A stretch of 27,911 nt of DNA from CAYZXL01 sp964482435. Its GTDB lineage: Bacteria; Auribacterota; JABMQX01. The stretch spans positions 1 to 27,911 of the forward strand of contig CAYZXL010000064.1 of assembly GCA_964482435.1 (NCBI GenBank), given 5' to 3'. Under the pieces are notes generated by a model, which was given only the letters and a program-made list of their open reading frames with translations, was not told the DNA's origin and did no database searches. Below are positions 24,954 to 27,911 of the stretch, piece after piece. The number at the start of each line of letters is the position of its first letter. Position 1 is the first letter of the stretch. A program made the position numbers and the translations under genes.

Positions 24954-25396
24954 ATGACGAAGAGTTCGGTAAGCCCATCGAGATTCTTTTAGTGGAGGAC
25001 AACGAAGGGGATGTCCGGCTGACCAGGGAGGCTCTCAAGGAAAACAAGGTCGTCAACACCCTGCACGTCGTGGGAGATGGAGTGGAGGCAGTTGCGTTCC
25101 TCCGGCATCACGACAGATACGCAAGCGTCCCACGCCCGGACCTCATTTTGCTCGACCTGAACCTGCCGAAGAAAGACGGCCGGAGAGTGCTCGAGGAAAT
25201 CAAAAGCGACGAGAACTTGAGACGTATCCCGGTGGTGATTCTGACGACGTCCAAGGCTGAGGAAGACATCATCAGGAGTTACAACCTCCACGCCAACTGC
25301 TACATCACCAAGCCGGTTGACTTTGAGCAGTTCATCTCCGTGGTGAAGTCCATAGAGACTTTCTGGCTGACGGTCGTGAAGCTGCCGCCGAAGTGA
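24950..25396 (+). CDS. Single-domain response regulator, Rcp1/CheY-like
   Basis: The product has 148 residues and is a lone receiver domain. The acidic pocket is EDNEGD near the start, the phosphoacceptor is Asp69 in LILLDLNLP, the threonine sits in VVILTTS, and the lysine in YITKPVDF. The extended N-terminus and the end FWLTVVKLP match the Rcp1 group of regulators that partner phytochrome-type kinases. There is no output domain, so it must act by binding another protein, such as the hybrid kinase encoded downstream. Its ATG overlaps the kinase stop by 4 nt. Confidence 0.95.
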   Translation: MNDEEFGKPIEILLVEDNEGDVRLTREALKENKVVNTLHVVGDGVEAVAFLRHHDRYASVPRPDLILLDLNLPKKDGRRVLEEIKSDENLRRIPVVILTTSKAEEDIIRSYNLHANCYITKPVDFEQFISVVKSIETFWLTVVKLPPK

Positions 25397-25596
25397 TGGA
25401 GCCCGTGTCGTTCCCGAACGAAAAACGGCAGGAAGACGAAGGGCGGCGCGACAATCAGGGCTTGATTTCGGGAGAGATGGCTGGGAGGTTCCTGCTCGGG
25501 CAGAGGCACCGGGGACTCATCCGAAATCTGCTGGAGCGAGTGGAGCATTCGGAGAGCTCGAGCCGGTCCGCGATGGCGAGGCGGCTGACGTTTTGA
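25396..25596 (+). CDS. Possible small charged protein overlapping the response regulator stop
   Basis: A 66-codon frame starts with ATG overlapping the TGA of the response regulator by one base (TGATG). It is rich in charged residues (NEKRQEDEGRRDNQG) and has a possible helix (RHRGLIRNLLERVEHSE). The position would allow coupled translation, but there is no recognised family and the composition is also compatible with chance. It otherwise fills the 263-base gap before the hybrid kinase. Confidence 0.2.
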   Translation: MEPVSFPNEKRQEDEGRRDNQGLISGEMAGRFLLGQRHRGLIRNLLERVEHSESSSRSAMARRLTF

Positions 25597-25659
25597 AAAA
25601 AGCAACTGGGTTTCGTGTTCGGTCGGTTGCGGAATGGAGGTTGCTGAGAAAGGAACGAA

Positions 25660-27648
25660 ATGAATACTCAGGCCCAAGAGAGGCGTGAGAGTTCCGAGGC
25701 AACAAGGGTCCTTCTGGTTGAGGACAACCCGGCGGATGCCCGCCTTCTGAAAGAGATGCTGTGGGAAATCCCCGCGTTTCGGTTTCACGTGATATGGGCC
25801 GAACGCCTTTCTGCGGCGATGGAGCGTCTGGCGGAGGGGGGAATTGACGTGGTTCTTCTGGACCTGTCGCTGCCGGACAGCCGGGGTCTCAACGCCCTGG
25901 CGAAAATTCAAGGCAAGGCGCCGCAGTTGCCCATTCTGGTCTTGACGGGGCTTGACGACGAGGCCCTTGCCGCAAGGGCTGTGAGGGAGGGGGCGCAGGA
26001 CTACCTGGTCAAGGGGCAGGTGGACGCGAATCTGCTGAGCCGGGCTGCTCGGTACGCCATTGAGCGAAAAAGGGCCGAGGAAGCTCTTCGCCAAAGCAAG
26101 CAATTGCTGGAACGAGCGCTCAACAGCCTGCGAGACGCCGTGTTCATCATTGATGCCAATACGGTGGAGATTGTGGACTGCAACCGGGCGGCGACGGAAA
26201 TCTTCAGCTACACCCGCCAGCAAATGGTTGGGCATCCGACGGAGATGTTACATGTTGATGAAGGGTCGCTCCAGGACTTCAGAAGGCATCTCTATGTCGC
26301 AATTGAGGAGAAGGGCTTTCTCGACCACTTACAGTTCGGGATGAAACGCAAGGACGGGACAGTCTTTCCCAGCGAGCACAGTGTAGTGCCTCTGGAAGAC
26401 GACCGGGGAAACCGCACCGGATGGGTTAGTGTGGTGCGGGACATCACCGATCGCAAGCGCGCCGAAGAAGAGAGGCGGCGGCTTCAGGAGCAACTTGCCC
26501 ATGCGCAGAAGATGGAAGCAGTGGGGACGCTTGCAGGGGGAATCGCGCACGAGTTCAACAACATCAACGGCGACATTATCGCTTACCTCGATCTGAGCCT
26601 GGAAATGGAAGAGTTGCCAGGCTCCATACGGCGAAATCTCGAGACCATTCGCTCGTTGGCAACGGGTGGCGTCGAACTGACGAAGAGCTTGCTTACTTTC
26701 TCCAGAAAAGATGTCGGAGAGATGAAGCCTGCCGCCCTCAGAGACGTTGTGGACCGGGTCTTGATGATTGAGGGGAATCAGTTTGCCAGGGAGGGAATTG
26801 AGGTGGCGGTCGAGCACGGGGCGGACGTGCCGATGGTGATGGCGAACACGCACATGCTGGAGTCCGTGGTGATGAACCTCTTTATCAACGCTCGACATGC
26901 AATGCTAAAGTCGGCGACGAAGAATCTGACGGTCCAGACGAGGACTGAGCGAGGCAGACCTTTCATAAGGGTGAATGATACCGGATGCGGCATACCAAAG
27001 GAGGACCTTCCGAGGGTGTTCGAACCGTTTTTCACGACGAAGGGGGCTCTGGCAAATGGAGAGGTTTACGATGGAAAGGCTCACGGGACAGGTTTGGGCC
27101 TGAGCTTATGCCACACAATAGTTGAAGGGCACGGAGGGGAGATAACCGTCAGCAGCGAAGTCGGCAAAGGAACGAGTTTCCTTGTGTACCTCACTGCTGC
27201 GCCTGAGCCGAGGGGAGACCACCCCGCCCACGAAGGACGGAATAAACAAGCCTCGCGGATGATGGTGGTTGACGACGACGAAGGGGTCGCCGATACGGTC
27301 GTGGACGTACTCGCCGCAGCCGGATACTCCGCCGACGGATTTACTAATCCGATGGAGGCTCTGGGAGCGCTTCGGGGTGCGGAATACGCGCTGGCCTTCG
27401 TTGACCTCCACATGCCGGAGATGAGGGGACAAGACTTCATTGAGATGGTCAGCACACTTCCTCCCGAGACGAGGCCGCTGATGGTGATTTTGAGCGGCCG
27501 GCCTCCTGCCCCCGAAAAGGACTTTGATCGCCTGGGCGTCTTTGCGACGCTCACCAAGCCCTTCACACCCGAACAAGTTCTCGGCATCGTCGAGGAGGGG
27601 CTCGGGAGAAAAATCCTGCCCGCAGCGAGGGCGATTCCGCAAGCGTAA
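25660..27648 (+). CDS. Hybrid histidine kinase REC-PAS-HisKA-HATPase-REC
   Basis: The product has 662 residues, with AAAGGAA 5 nt before the ATG. An N-terminal receiver (~16-135) has phosphoacceptor Asp68 in VVLLDLSLP and ends VKGQVDANLL. A PAS domain (~145-270) is followed by a coiled linker (RAEEERRRLQEQLAHAQKMEAVG). The kinase core has His297 in GGIAHEFNN, the class typical of NtrB-like kinases, and an HATPase with NLFINARHAM, DTGCGIP and GTGLGLSLCHTI. A C-terminal receiver (~525-645) has Asp582 in AFVDLHMPEM. No membrane segment is present. With the upstream kinase and lone receiver it could form a multistep phosphorelay, but I see no Hpt domain. Confidence 0.95.
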   Translation: MNTQAQERRESSEATRVLLVEDNPADARLLKEMLWEIPAFRFHVIWAERLSAAMERLAEGGIDVVLLDLSLPDSRGLNALAKIQGKAPQLPILVLTGLDDEALAARAVREGAQDYLVKGQVDANLLSRAARYAIERKRAEEALRQSKQLLERALNSLRDAVFIIDANTVEIVDCNRAATEIFSYTRQQMVGHPTEMLHVDEGSLQDFRRHLYVAIEEKGFLDHLQFGMKRKDGTVFPSEHSVVPLEDDRGNRTGWVSVVRDITDRKRAEEERRRLQEQLAHAQKMEAVGTLAGGIAHEFNNINGDIIAYLDLSLEMEELPGSIRRNLETIRSLATGGVELTKSLLTFSRKDVGEMKPAALRDVVDRVLMIEGNQFAREGIEVAVEHGADVPMVMANTHMLESVVMNLFINARHAMLKSATKNLTVQTRTERGRPFIRVNDTGCGIPKEDLPRVFEPFFTTKGALANGEVYDGKAHGTGLGLSLCHTIVEGHGGEITVSSEVGKGTSFLVYLTAAPEPRGDHPAHEGRNKQASRMMVVDDDEGVADTVVDVLAAAGYSADGFTNPMEALGALRGAEYALAFVDLHMPEMRGQDFIEMVSTLPPETRPLMVILSGRPPAPEKDFDRLGVFATLTKPFTPEQVLGIVEEGLGRKILPAARAIPQA

Positions 27649-27649
27649 T

Positions 27650-27678
27650 GGTCTGGTTAGGGACTTTCCCGCCAGACC
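27650..27678 (+). terminator. Hairpin directly after the hybrid kinase gene
   Basis: GGTCTGG (27650-27656) pairs with CCAGACC (27672-27678), and inside it GGGA (27660-27663) pairs with TCCC (27667-27670). The hairpin begins just after the stop codon. There is no T-run, so it is not a classical intrinsic terminator; it may protect the transcript end. Confidence 0.35.
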
Positions 27679-27911
27679 CGCTGAGAAGACCCTCGGTCCA
27701 CTTTGACTAACTCACCCAGAGCTGAACCGGTCACTTCTGTGAGACCTTGGAATTGCGCTGGTTGCCGTGCGGCGCCAGAAAACCGCTTGTCCGGCGAGCC
27801 GCCGCAACCTCAGACGTCTGAAGTCTTCCCCAGTACTATAGTGAACGTCTTAAGTAACATGACATAATGAGCGTATCTTTTGGGGCTTCCAGCGTCGGGA
27901 GCGCTTGAAAA
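27679..27911. other. End of window, intergenic, with a 12-bp palindrome
   Basis: No gene is visible. TCAGACGTCTGA at 27810-27821 is a perfect 12-bp palindrome, and TATAGT (27837-27842) follows as a possible -10, though no -35 stands at the right distance. This could be the control region of a gene beyond the window. Confidence 0.3.

Noticed and set aside
22080..25396. Kinase and regulator called a phytochrome/Rcp1 light-sensing pair
   Set aside because: The kinase core and receiver resemble that group, but the single GAF domain lacks an obvious bilin-binding Cys context and there is no PHY domain. Light sensing is not supported.

Overview
The window looks like a chromosomal piece of a moderately GC-rich, Gram-negative, free-living environmental bacterium. 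Its large secreted proteins combine right-handed beta-helix, FnIII, PKD, FG-GAP and carboxypeptidase-regulatory modules, and its short intergenic repeats resemble those seen in planctomycete-like and candidate-phylum genomes (Planctomycetota, Hydrogenedentota, Sumerlaeota and similar). There is no rRNA, ribosomal protein or other marker here, so I do not assign a phylum. No tRNA, CRISPR array, transposase or phage gene was recognised.

Layout. (1) 21-1511 (+): membrane protein fused to a spermidine-synthase-like domain. (2) 1724-3601 (-): secreted beta-helix protein with a ladder of cysteines. (3) 4212-11537 (-): a giant secreted multidomain protein of about 2,441 residues. Its frame is closed by a TGA, but 83 further in-frame codons encode a recognisable, degraded PKD domain. 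(4) 11553-12314: intergenic, with REP-like hairpins and a good sigma-70-type promoter. (5) 12315-16704 (+): a compact gene run: polyprenyl-phosphate sugar-1-phosphate transferase, GspF/PilC-like protein, CinA, ThpR. (6) 16843-18282 (+): secreted protein with three pre-peptidase-like repeats, followed by a truncated second copy of thpR that shares 213 bp (one mismatch) with the intact gene. (7) 18757-21589 (+): small polytopic membrane protein with a conserved-looking HIHH/DEF motif set, then a secreted prolyl oligopeptidase. (8) 22080-27648 (+): a soluble PAS/GAF histidine kinase, a single-domain response regulator translationally coupled to it, and a REC-PAS-kinase-REC hybrid. No DNA-binding output domain is present.

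How it fits together. The three large secreted proteins carry a similar module ('W-x-S ... Y-x-V/I ... D-x-L ... F-[FY]-R-V/T'), C-terminal in two and internal in the third, which suggests shuffling within this genome. Region 5 joins envelope polysaccharide initiation to housekeeping nucleotide and RNA repair genes. Region 8 looks like a self-contained phosphorelay that signals by protein-protein contact or to regulators encoded elsewhere. The most unusual observations are the nonsense codon inside the giant protein's domain array, the bracketing of a secreted-protein gene by thpR direct repeats, and the cysteine ladder in the beta-helix.
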